This document shows positions 1-7,162 of a DNA stretch of 64,000 bases, in pieces. The DNA comes from NVTR01 sp965237505 (GTDB lineage: Bacteria > Pseudomonadota > Alphaproteobacteria > Rhodobacterales > Rhodobacteraceae), in contig CBDEFR010000008.1 in assembly GCA_965237505.1 (NCBI GenBank), forward strand, positions 62,001-126,000, read 5' to 3'. Made by a program: the position numbers and the translations under genes. Numbering within the stretch: position 1 is the stretch's first letter; the number at the start of each line of letters is the position of its first letter. The notes below the pieces were generated by a model that saw only the letters and a list, made by a program, of their open reading frames with translations, had not been told where the DNA came from and searched no databases.

Positions 1-793
1 TATCGGATGTTGAGCTGTCGCAATGCCTTTATCGTGATCTGCTGTTTCGTAAATTTTGCCACCTTAAACTGGGCGGCGATGTCCCGGAGGCGTCAACGCT
101 GGGGCGGTTCCGCAATCAACTGGTTGAACATGATCTGTGGGAGCGTCTCTTGGGGGAGATCAACCGCCAGCTTGAGGCCAAGAACATTATTCTGACGGAA
201 GGGCGTATCAACATCATTGATGCACCCCCGTTGAGGCTGCACAATCTGGCTCGGGCAAAGGTAAAGATGGTCAGCCAAAGCGCGATAAGGACGCGGGCTG
301 GCATGTCAGGAAAGACAGCCGTGGTAATCTAAAATCCACCTATGGATACTCGGTTCATACGGGTGTGGATGAGGACGGCTTCATTCAACGCCAGACAGTC
401 ACTGCGGGTAATGTGCATGACAGCGTCGAACGCGATACGCTTTTATTGGGCGATGAGAGTGCCCTTTACGCGGATGCGGCTTACAGTTCCCGGGAGACGC
501 GTGACAAACTGAAACGTTTTGGCACTGCAGATCAGGTGCAACGCAAAGGTTACCGTAACAAACCTCTGTCGGATGATGACCGTAATCGCAATGATGAGAT
601 TGCTGTTATTCGTGCTGGTGGCGAGCGGCCCTTTGCCACTTACAAAAGCCGTTATGGCTTAGCCCGAACACGATTTATGGGGTTGGCCAGGAATATGACT
701 GCCTACGGTATTGCAGCCATCGCTCATAACGTTCGCAAAGGGGCCAAATTCTTGACACTCTACGGATTGCCCGACCAGAGTTGCGCTGGATAA
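1..793 (+). pseudogene. IS5-family transposase, truncated and frameshifted
   Basis: This is the remnant of a DDE transposase. The window opens inside the gene, in the frame that begins at base 3 (SDVELSQCLYRD...), which reads the IS5-type N-terminal region including FRNQLVEHDLWERLL. Near 222-228, in a run of C, the frame moves by one base. The rest (AGWHVRKDSRGN, then YGYSVHTGVDEDG and TAGNVHDS) continues to the stop at 793. The late motif with DAAYSS and the final GLARNMTAYGIAAIAHNVRK block match the IS5 group. It differs from the other two IS5-type copies in this window. A programmed frameshift is possible but the site is not a classic slippery heptamer. The start lies outside the window. 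Confidence 0.8.
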
Positions 794-1383
794 GTGCGGC
801 CAAAACCTGGAAATGGGACATAAAACTACGTCAAATTGACCATATCCAACCCTCAAAGTCGCAAATATCCGATTTTACTGGAAATCCATCCCGAACTCCG
901 TAATATCAAGCTGGAAAAGAGGCCTTATGCTGAGGTCTCATATTGTTTAATTTTTTGGAATTTTGGGTGCAGGCTATCGGCAATGGTTGAAATACCGTCA
1001 CCTCGGCAAAGGCGGCAACAGTGGAAAAAAACCATGTATGATTGGAAAACATAAAGAAACGCATTGTGATTTCCAATTCCAGCCCCAGTTGTTGCTAAAT
1101 TGGAAAAAGACTGTTCGAAGATCAGGATTTTATTTTGCGGATCAAGTTCGAAATGTGGTGAATATCAGGATTTATCGCGGCACATTCAAATAAACTGTGA
1201 TAAATTGATCGCAATTTGCGAAAAGCGTACGGCTGACAAGGTGTTTTGGTAAGCACCTGTTTTAAAACAAAGAAACCTCCTTTCCAGCACTTTGTATTGG
1301 CACTGTATCGATCAACCCGTGTGCCAAATTGAAAATTAGCTGCAAAAATCCAGTGAATATGACCAAGAGAGGGCCAAAATAGC
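794..1383. other. Intergenic stretch, no supported gene
   Basis: This region is AT-richer than the chromosome around it. The short open frames here lack good start contexts and recognisable protein composition. It lies between the IS5 remnant and the left inverted repeat of the first IS66 element. I see no RNA gene or terminator in it. Confidence 0.6.
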
Positions 1384-1405
1384 GTAAGCGTCCGGTCTGA
1401 CGGCC

Positions 1406-1981
1406 TTATTTCCTTGGTTTTCCGGGCTTCCAGCGTTTTGCGAGACTGAGGACTTCGAGTTTGAGTTTGTCGGTTTCGGGCTGATTGGGATCGAAGGTGC
1501 CGCCATACCAGTCTTTGAGATGATCGTGCTCTGGATGCTTTGGATCGGCCATGGCATCGAGGAACCCGTAGTAGCCAGGGAAGCCCCCGACGTCTTCGGG
1601 CGGGCATTTACCGGTGACCTCGATTAGTCTGGGATAGAGTTCGCCAGGGACGGGATCGGTGATCCTGCCGATCTTGATCCTGTGTTCCCAGTTGTCGCCA
1701 AAATCGTAGATGTAGTTGATCGTCTTTTTGCCGGTGTCCTCGATGACTTGGCCCAGAGTGGTTTTGTTGGCGGGCAGGTCCTCGCCGCCAAAATCGGGGT
1801 CCGCGATACCCCATGTGGCGCGGGCTGCTTCGAACATGTAGAGATGCGAGTTGGTCCAGCCCATGGCCACCTGCAGTGTCAGGTGCAGCCGGTCCAGCCG
1901 GATATCGGCAGGCACCTGCAGGGTGCGGGTGACAGCGGGCTCGATGTCTTGCAGGGTGACTTTGATCTCGATGATGCTCAT
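1406..1981 (-). CDS. Plasmid pRiA4b ORF-3 family protein, IS66 passenger
   Basis: This 191-residue protein belongs to the pRiA4b ORF-3 family, whose molecular function is not established. Recognisable family features are the N-terminal MSIIEIKVTL strand, WRxLQ-like RTLQVPADIRLDRLH, the GWTNSHLYMF block, and the central IYDFGDNWEHRI motif followed by CPPEDVGGFPGYY. The ATG at 1981 was chosen because it overlaps the tnpC stop by four bases (ATGA) and is preceded by no better start. That coupling suggests co-translation with the transposase gene. A second, truncated copy occupies the same place in IS66 element 3 (54916). The overlap and recurrence show it is part of the IS66 element rather than a host gene. 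Confidence 0.85.
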   Translation of the reverse strand: MSIIEIKVTLQDIEPAVTRTLQVPADIRLDRLHLTLQVAMGWTNSHLYMFEAARATWGIADPDFGGEDLPANKTTLGQVIEDTGKKTINYIYDFGDNWEHRIKIGRITDPVPGELYPRLIEVTGKCPPEDVGGFPGYYGFLDAMADPKHPEHDHLKDWYGGTFDPNQPETDKLKLEVLSLAKRWKPGKPRK

Positions 1982-2235
1982 GCAGCGTCTTTCATGTGAT
2001 GGTGGCTGCCCATGTTCCATGGCAGCAGGTCGTCGACCTTGGTGATCTTGCAATCCGGGATGCGGGCCAGAGTGTCGGCCAGCCAGCCCTGCGGATCAAC
2101 GTCGTTCAGTTTGGCGGTTTCAATCAGCGTATAGGCGATGGCTGCGGCTTTGCCGCCTGCCGGTGATCCAACGAAGAGGTAGTTCTTGCGCCCCAAAGCA
2201 ATACCTCTGATGGCCCGCTCGGCCGCATTATTATC
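1978..2235 (-). pseudogene. tnpC: IS66 tnpC, 3' part, cut off by IS110
   Basis: This is the C-terminal end of the IS66 transposase: DNNAAERAIRGIALGRKNYL, then a FVGSPAGGKAAA block and a long helix ending in HHHMKDAA. The conserved NNxAERAxR signature starts directly at the IS110 border. The 5' part of the same gene is at 3701-4981, and removing the IS110 restores one frame (LEIDT-DNNAAERA). An open frame runs backwards into the IS110 end, but those residues are IS110 DNA, not tnpC. Confidence 0.88.
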
Positions 2236-2472
2236 GGGCATGCTGACTTCGGCGCTTCGATTTCCGCCCCTGTTTTTCAAATGTCATGTTAGACAGGTTT
2301 CGCGGAATCGGGGCGTCGGAGTGCGAAGAAGCGGGCAGGCCGACTAGACAATGAGCTGCGAGCTCGTGTTGTTATCTGGCCGCCCCTACGACCAGCCCGT
2401 GTGCGCCGCGAGCGCGTATCCGTAATTGTCTTACGAGCCCGTGCACTCCTTTAACAACGAGAAGGAGTACAT
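2236..2472 (+). ncRNA. Candidate bridge-RNA region of the IS110 element
   Basis: This is the 5' non-coding segment of the element. IS110 elements are known to encode a structured bridge RNA in such a region. Seen here: a 5' stem of CCTGT (from 2259) with ACAGG (ending 2298); a hairpin GAGCT-GCG-AGCTC at 2353-2365; the 11-mer GTGTTGTTATC at 2366-2376; a hairpin CTGG...CCAG at 2376-2395; and CCGTGT at 2397-2402. The 11-mer equals the antisense-strand flank of the copy B insertion site up to the exchange point, which is where a left target guide should be. Transcription and folding are inferred. The second match is in the sense orientation, which does not fit the IS621 right-guide rule. Confidence 0.5.
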
Positions 2473-3678
2473 ATGATGAGATCAATAGGAATGGACGTCC
2501 ATCGAAGTTTCGCGCAAGTCGCGATCTGTGATGATGGCCAAATAACAGACAGTTTCAAGGTCGATATGGAGCATGATGCGGTCGTGGAATTCGGGCGCAG
2601 TCTGCGAGCAGATGACGAGGTGGTTCTGGAGGCCACGGGAAACACCGCAACGATCGTCCGGCTTCTGACGCCGTTCGTGGCGCGGGTGGTGATCGCCAAT
2701 CCACTACAGGTGAAGGCAATCGCTCATGCCCGGGCGAAGACCGACAAGGTAGACGCAAAAATCCTAGCCCAACTTCACGCAGCAGGGTTCCTGCCTGAGG
2801 TGTGGGCGGCGGATGACGAGACGCTTGCACTAAGGCGACTTGTTTCAGAGCGCGCAGCGGTGGTGCGCTCTATCCGACGATCCAAAAGTCGCGTTCAGGC
2901 AGTCCTGCACGCCAACCTAATCCCAAAATACGCAGGCCATCTGTTCGGGAAAGGTGGGCGACGTTGGTTGGCCAAGGCCCCTCTGCCAAAAACCGAACGC
3001 GATCTTCTTGAGCGGCATCTCGATGAGTTGGATTGGTTGGCTGGGCGGTTGGAGACGCTTGAGCGCGATCTGATCCACATCTCTCTTGACGATCCGCAGA
3101 TGCGTAAACTGATGGCCGTGGCTGGCATTAGCTCCGTAATTGCTACCGCCGTGATAGCATCGATCGGAGATATCAGCCGGTTCGCCACCCCTGGGAAGCT
3201 TGCCAGTTACTTTGGTTTAACGCCGAGGGTACGCCAATCCGGCGCCCGCGAGGCCATCCACGGTAGGATCACCAAACAGGGAAATGCAACCGCTCGAACG
3301 ATGCTGGTTGAGGCCGCATGGGGTGCCGCTTCAGTCCCCGGTCCTTTGCGTGCGTTCTTTTTGCGTATCAAAGATCGAAAGGGCGCCAATGTTGCGGCGG
3401 TTGCCACTGCGCGCAAAATTGCAACCCTGATCTGGCATCTCCTCACCAAGGACGCCCCTTACCAGTGGGCACGTCCGGCATTTGTCGCAATGAAGATGCG
3501 CAAATTAGAATTACGCGCCGGAGCCCCTAAAGCCTACGGGAAAGCCGGTCCTGGGCGTGATTACTGGATCAAGGAACTTCGACATCGAGAAATGGAACTG
3601 GTTGCCAATGCCGAGGCTTCCTATGCAAAGATGGTCGAGGCGTGGCGAGAAAAGCCACCAAAGACCCAAAAAATCTGA
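2473..3678 (+). CDS. IS110-family transposase (copy A)
   Basis: This 401-residue recombinase has the two-part IS110 layout. The N-terminal RuvC-like DEDD domain contains GMDVHRSFAQVA (first Asp), VVLEATGN (Glu) and AKTDKVDAKILA (the Asp pair), followed by a coiled-coil linker at about residues 180-210. The C-terminal Transposase_20 domain contains AVAGISSVIATAVIASIGD and the GRITKQGNATARTML motif. The position often occupied by Ser in that motif is Thr here, as seen in some IS110 subgroups. A strong GAGAAGGAG ribosome site precedes the ATG. Copies B and C differ from it by only one or two residues, so all three are recent and probably active. Confidence 0.93.
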   Translation: MMRSIGMDVHRSFAQVAICDDGQITDSFKVDMEHDAVVEFGRSLRADDEVVLEATGNTATIVRLLTPFVARVVIANPLQVKAIAHARAKTDKVDAKILAQLHAAGFLPEVWAADDETLALRRLVSERAAVVRSIRRSKSRVQAVLHANLIPKYAGHLFGKGGRRWLAKAPLPKTERDLLERHLDELDWLAGRLETLERDLIHISLDDPQMRKLMAVAGISSVIATAVIASIGDISRFATPGKLASYFGLTPRVRQSGAREAIHGRITKQGNATARTMLVEAAWGAASVPGPLRAFFLRIKDRKGANVAAVATARKIATLIWHLLTKDAPYQWARPAFVAMKMRKLELRAGAPKAYGKAGPGRDYWIKELRHREMELVANAEASYAKMVEAWREKPPKTQKI

Positions 3679-3700
3679 GAAAGGGCTGTTCAACAACATC

Positions 3701-4981
3701 CGTGTCGATCTCGAGATGGCCATGTTCAAGGTATGGCCGGAGCCGTGGCAACCGGGTCAGCGCATAACGGATGGCCCCTGCAAGTGGCGATTTGCCAGAG
3801 ATAGCGGGCAGTTGGGCACCCAGCCAATTGCCCAGGTCATCGAAGACGGGTCTGGCCTCGGCCTGCCGTATGGCGGTACGCTGATCCGGCGGCGATCCAC
3901 GGGCCTCTTTCTCGATAGCGTAGAGCCCTGCTATCCGCTTGATCGCCTCTTCGGCGATGGCCGAGCCCTGGGCTTTATGCACATCGACGAACTTGCGCCG
4001 GATGTCGGCCATGCAGGCGACCTCGCGGATGTCGCCAGAACGGTAGAGGTCGTTGAATCCGGAATAGCCGTCCGCATGCATCCAGCCCTGGTATCTCTTC
4101 AAGTGATCCTTGGGATGTTGACCCCTGCGGTCCGGCGAGAACTGATACCAGGCAGCAGGCGGCGCCTCGCTGTCCCAGGGGCGTTCATCGCGTACGTAAG
4201 TCCACAAACGGGCGGTCTGGGTTTTGCCTGCCCCGGGGGTTAACATCTTCACCGGCGTATCATCGGCAAACAATGCCTGGCCTGCTTGCACATGTCGTCC
4301 GATGGCAACGCCCAGTGGCTCCAGTAGGGCCGTGGATTTGCCCACCCAATCGGCCAGCGTTGAGCGGTCAAGGTCAAGCCCGTCGCGCTCGAATATCTGG
4401 CTTTGCCGGTAGAGCGGCAGATGGTCGGCGTATTTGCTGACCAGCACATGGGCCAACAGTCCTGGTCCAGGACGCCCGCGCTCAATCGGGTGCGAGGGCA
4501 ATTGCGCCTGGGTGAAGTGATCACAGCAAGAACAGGCAAAACGGGGCCGGGTGATCCGATTCACGATGAAGCGCCCCGGAACATATTCCAGTTCCTCGGT
4601 CACATCCTCGCCCAGGCGGCGCAGCTTGCCACCACAATCCGCACAGGCATCATCTCCGGTGGTCAGTTCGATGTGCTGGCGCGGTATATGATCCGGGATC
4701 GGGCGGCGCTTGGGTTTGTCTTTGGGCGGCTCCTCTTCAGGCAGGCGTAACCTGGCTGTCATCGCTGCCGTTGCAATCTCACTGCTCTCCAGGGCCAGTT
4801 GCAGCTGCTCGATGCTCTCGGATTTGCTGCCAAACCTATGTGTGCGATGCCCGGATAACTGGTGCCTGAGCTTCTCGATCAACATCGCCTGAGACTTCAC
4901 CTCGGCCAGCAGAAGCTGCGTGAAAGCACGCAACTCATCGGGGTCTTCCGGTAAGGCTCGGGCCACATCGATCATGGCCAA
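3701..4981 (-). pseudogene. tnpC: IS66 tnpC, 5' part
   Basis: This is the N-terminal and catalytic portion of the IS66 transposase, reading from MAMIDVARALPEDPDELR. It shows the leucine-rich N-terminus, the zinc-finger pair CADCGGKL and CSCC, the PIERGRPGPGLLAHVLVSKY block, and the DDE core with FADDTPVKML and the HADGYSGFNDLY region. It ends at LEIDT, where the IS110 begins. The continuation to the stop at 3569 is a chimera with IS110 DNA. Together with 1978-2235 it would give a protein of about 510 residues, normal for TnpC. Confidence 0.9.
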
Positions 4982-5035
4982 AACCTAGCAAATTAACGGG
5001 CTTTAGGGAATCCCCAAATCACTGATCCGGCCAGA

Positions 5036-5383
5036 TTATCCCGCCTTCAATGGCCGCCATGTGCGCTGCGGAATACGCCAGTCAATGCCCTCCAGAAGCA
5101 TCGCCAACTGGGCCGGTGTCAATGCGACTTTGCCGTCTTTTGCAGAAGGCCAGACAAACCGGCCCTTCTCCAATCGCTTGGAGAACAGACAGGCCCCCTG
5201 ACCGTCCCACCAAATGATCTTGATCAGATCGCCACGCCGTCCACGGAAAACGAACATGTGGCCGCAATAAGGGTTCTGCTTCAGCGTCTGTTCCGCCTGA
5301 GCCGCCAGCGTCGCAAACCCCCGGCGCATATCCGTTACCCCGGCAGCCAGCCACACCTTCGTGTTCGACGGTACCGGGATCAT
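5036..5383 (-). CDS. tnpB: IS66 accessory protein TnpB (Orf2)
   Basis: This 115-residue protein is a typical IS66 Orf2 protein. It begins MIPVPSNTKVWLAAGVTDMR, followed by the conserved RRGFATLAAQ, CGHMFVFRGRRGDLIKIIWW and GACLFSKRLEKGRF blocks, and ends with WRIPQRTWRPLKAG. The ATG at 5383 overlaps the tnpA stop by four bases, giving a tnpA-tnpB translationally coupled pair. The protein is needed together with TnpA and TnpC for IS66 transposition, but its biochemical role is not clear. It appears intact. Confidence 0.92.
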   Translation of the reverse strand: MIPVPSNTKVWLAAGVTDMRRGFATLAAQAEQTLKQNPYCGHMFVFRGRRGDLIKIIWWDGQGACLFSKRLEKGRFVWPSAKDGKVALTPAQLAMLLEGIDWRIPQRTWRPLKAG

Positions 5384-5730
5384 CCGGACAAGCCACGGAT
5401 CAGGCGGGCAAGGGCATCGGGATCGTAAGTCCCGCTGACACAAAGCCGGTGCCCGCCAGCAAGATCAAACTCAATCCTGCCGCCTGCCACAACCGGCGGC
5501 GCGTCTTCATGCCGCACATCCGCAATTATCTCGACCGGCAGAAAGCAAGCCTGCTTCTGTGTATCGCCATCAGGCGAAAACCGCCCATCCCTCAGCCACG
5601 TAAACACGAGATTGGCATTCACATCATACCGCCGCGCAACCTGACTAACCGAAATCCCCGGAACCCGCGTTTGCGCACAGATCATCCGCTTCTCGTTATT
5701 GCTCCAGTTCCGGCGCTTCTTCCTGCCCAC
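5380..5730 (-). CDS. tnpA: IS66 accessory protein TnpA (Orf1, HTH)
   Basis: This 116-residue IS66 Orf1 protein opens with MGRKKRRNWSNNEKRMI. It contains the helix-turn-helix VSQVARRYDVNANLVFTWLR, followed by a variable linker and a C-terminal beta segment (RIEFDLAGGHRLCVSGTYD) common to TnpA proteins. It overlaps tnpB (ATGA). It probably binds the element ends. The frame is intact. Confidence 0.92.
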   Translation of the reverse strand: MGRKKRRNWSNNEKRMICAQTRVPGISVSQVARRYDVNANLVFTWLRDGRFSPDGDTQKQACFLPVEIIADVRHEDAPPVVAGGRIEFDLAGGHRLCVSGTYDPDALARLIRGLSG

Positions 5731-5817
5731 ATCTGACCTCGATAATGTCCATTAACGATCATGGACACTATCTGACATCTGCGGCCTCAGGCAGGGCAGC
5801 CAGACCAGACGCTTACT

Positions 5818-5937
5818 GTCTATCTGGCGTTGTGGAATTTTGTCCAGATCGCAGCGCTTGAGCTTGCTCCGGATCTGGAGACCTTGACCACCGGCATGTG
5901 CGCCACCGAATTGGGCTTGCCGTCATTTGATTTCTGA
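5818..5937 (+). pseudogene. C-terminal fragment of an unrecognised host protein
   Basis: Directly after the right end of IS66 element 1 an open frame reads VYLALWNFVQIAALELAPDL, then ETLTTGMCATELGLPSFDF and a stop at 5935. The composition looks like a true protein end, and the frame starts exactly at the IS border. It is therefore probably the tail of a gene cut by the insertion or by a deletion next to it. I do not recognise the family, and the other half was not found left of the element. Confidence 0.45.
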
Positions 5938-6088
5938 CGGCTCTGGGGCAGGGATTACATTTTTCGGATTTTGACGGCTACAGGAAATTTCCGCTTTTGC
6001 GGGAATGACGGTGCGGGCGCGTCGCGCCGGAGTATCTTTATCAGCGTCGAAATTGAACTGCGCCAGAAAATATCTGCTGAATTAATTC

Positions 6089-6415
6089 CTATCGCTGCGA
6101 CGCGGCGTTCATGGCCGCGATCCTGCGCTCGGTCTGCCGCTCCATCATCGCGCGTTTTTCGATCATTTTGCCGGCGGCGCGGCTGGCGCGGCCGGCGCTG
6201 ATGCGAACCGTGACAAGGGTGCCGACTGCGGCCGCCACCGCCAGGGCCAGATAGGCCTGAAATATCAGCGGCAGCGCCGGCAGAACCACGGTTTGCGCGA
6301 CAAGCCCGGCGAACCCCGACAATGCGCCGGCCAGAAAGCCGATGCGGCTGGGGTCGGTGTGGCTCTGGTTGTGGATCTGCAACAGCAGACCTTCTTCCAT
6401 TGCATTGCCGGACAT
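6089..6415 (-). CDS. Small membrane protein, function unknown
   Basis: This 108-residue protein starts MSGNAMEEGLLLQIHNQSH. It has a short soluble head, two hydrophobic segments (about residues 27-45 and 50-70: GALSGFAGLVAQTVVLPALP and FQAYLALAVAAAVGTLVTVR) and a basic C-terminal tail rich in Arg, Met and Glu (KMIEKRAMMERQTERRIA). This fits a small inner-membrane protein with its tail in the cytoplasm. It lies 71 bp downstream of the lipoprotein-like gene at 6487-6759 on the same strand. I do not recognise a named family. Confidence 0.65.
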   Translation of the reverse strand: MSGNAMEEGLLLQIHNQSHTDPSRIGFLAGALSGFAGLVAQTVVLPALPLIFQAYLALAVAAAVGTLVTVRISAGRASRAAGKMIEKRAMMERQTERRIAAMNAASQR

Positions 6416-6486
6416 GGGCGCGTCCTTTTGGGGTGTGTGAGGGTGATATAGGGTGACTGCGGGTGCGGTTCAAATTGGGCGGTTTG

Positions 6487-6759
6487 TTACCTGCGCCGCC
6501 GGCGTTTCGCCGCATAGCCGCCGCCGGCCCAGAAGGTCAGCCCCAACAGAAAGCCGAAATCATACCAGCCGCCGGAATTCGGGATACCGTAGATGCCGAT
6601 GGAGTCCGAGAACCATGAGATGATGAAGGCGATCGGGGCGACGGCACCATCGAAAATGCCCCAGAAGAAGCCGCGCGAGCCTTCGATAGCCAGGGGTGCG
6701 GTGGCGCAGGCGGTGAGGAGGGCGAGGGTGGTGAAGGGGAGAAGGGGGCGTGAGGTCAT
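6487..6759 (-). CDS. Putative small lipoprotein or membrane protein
   Basis: This 90-residue product has a signal-like start (MTSRPLLPFTTLALLTAC). The LTAC ending fits a lipobox, with Cys17 as the possible lipidation site. Two hydrophobic stretches follow (FDGAVAPIAFIISWFS and GFLLGLTFWAGGG), with the distinctive IGIYGIPNSGGWYDFG between them, and then a poly-basic tail (AAKRRRRR). Similar small proteins of unknown function occur widely in Rhodobacterales; that statement is from memory. The gene has a clean ATG. Confidence 0.65.
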   Translation of the reverse strand: MTSRPLLPFTTLALLTACATAPLAIEGSRGFFWGIFDGAVAPIAFIISWFSDSIGIYGIPNSGGWYDFGFLLGLTFWAGGGYAAKRRRRR

Positions 6760-6813
6760 GGGCGGGAGTGTTGGGGAATGGGGGGTGGGAGGTCAAGGGG
6801 TGGATTGAACGCG

Positions 6814-6898
6814 CCTGTCATCCCCGCGCAAGCGGGGACCTCCCGCCACCGGCGTCGCGCATACGGCATGAGGTTCCCGCTTTCGCGGGAATGACAGG
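6814..6898. repeat. REP-like double hairpin
   Basis: This is an 85-bp inverted repeat. The outer arms are CCTGTCAT (6814) and ATGACAGG (ending 6898). They enclose two GC-rich hairpins, CCCCGC-GCAA-GCGGGG at 6822-6837 and TTCCCGC-TTTC-GCGGGAA at 6874-6891. A related half-unit (TTTCCGCTTTTGCGGGAATG) is at 5988-6007. These are REP-like intergenic palindromes. The rest of 6760-7075 holds no supported gene. Confidence 0.7.
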
Positions 6899-7162
6899 GG
6901 CATGAGCGGCACGGCCCTTCCTCTGTATGGCGCGGCACAGCCGCGAACGGGCGGAGCCCAGGCGAGGTCGGGCGTTTGTATTGATCGTAGTGTGGGATTT
7001 ATCCCACCAGCAGTAGTCTGAGTTTCAAGCGAGCATGGTGGGTTGAAAACTTCCCCTCTGGGTATTGCCCCGTATCTAAAACGTCCTATTTTTGTGACGT
7101 TGCAAAAACATCCGCTCTGCAATGTCATAGAGTGCCATGCTTTTCTCAACGCTAAAATACTC

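Larger units (their letters stand above)
2236..3700 (+). mobile_element. IS110-family element, copy A, inside IS66 tnpC
   Basis: This element is about 1465 bp. Its limits were set by comparing three copies (also 35829-37294 and 53196-54661) with the IS66 genes they interrupt. Identity stops at GGGCATGC on the left and CAACAACATC on the right. A trinucleotide ATC is present at both borders, so the exchange point lies within it. There are no terminal inverted repeats and no normal target duplication, as expected for IS110. It carries one transposase gene with about 237 nt of non-coding DNA ahead of it and about 20 nt after. It lies antisense to tnpC, as do the other two copies. Confidence 0.88.
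1384..5816 (-). mobile_element. IS66-family element 1, interrupted by IS110 copy A
   Basis: The ends are inverted repeats: GTAAGCGTCCGGTCTGACGG at 1384 and its imperfect complement ending ...CCAGACGCTTAC at 5816. Inside, reading right to left, are tnpA (5730-5380), tnpB (5383-5036), tnpC (from 4981) and a passenger gene of the pRiA4b ORF-3 family (1981-1406). An IS110-family element occupies 2236-3700 inside tnpC. The 8 bases flanking each end (AAAATAGC and TGTCTATC) do not match, so one side has been rearranged or the copy is old. Without the IS110 the element would be about 2.97 kb. Confidence 0.9.

Noticed and set aside
836..1193. Short plus-strand frames in the AT-rich gap after the IS5 fragment
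   Set aside because: Overlapping frames with no domain and poor start context.
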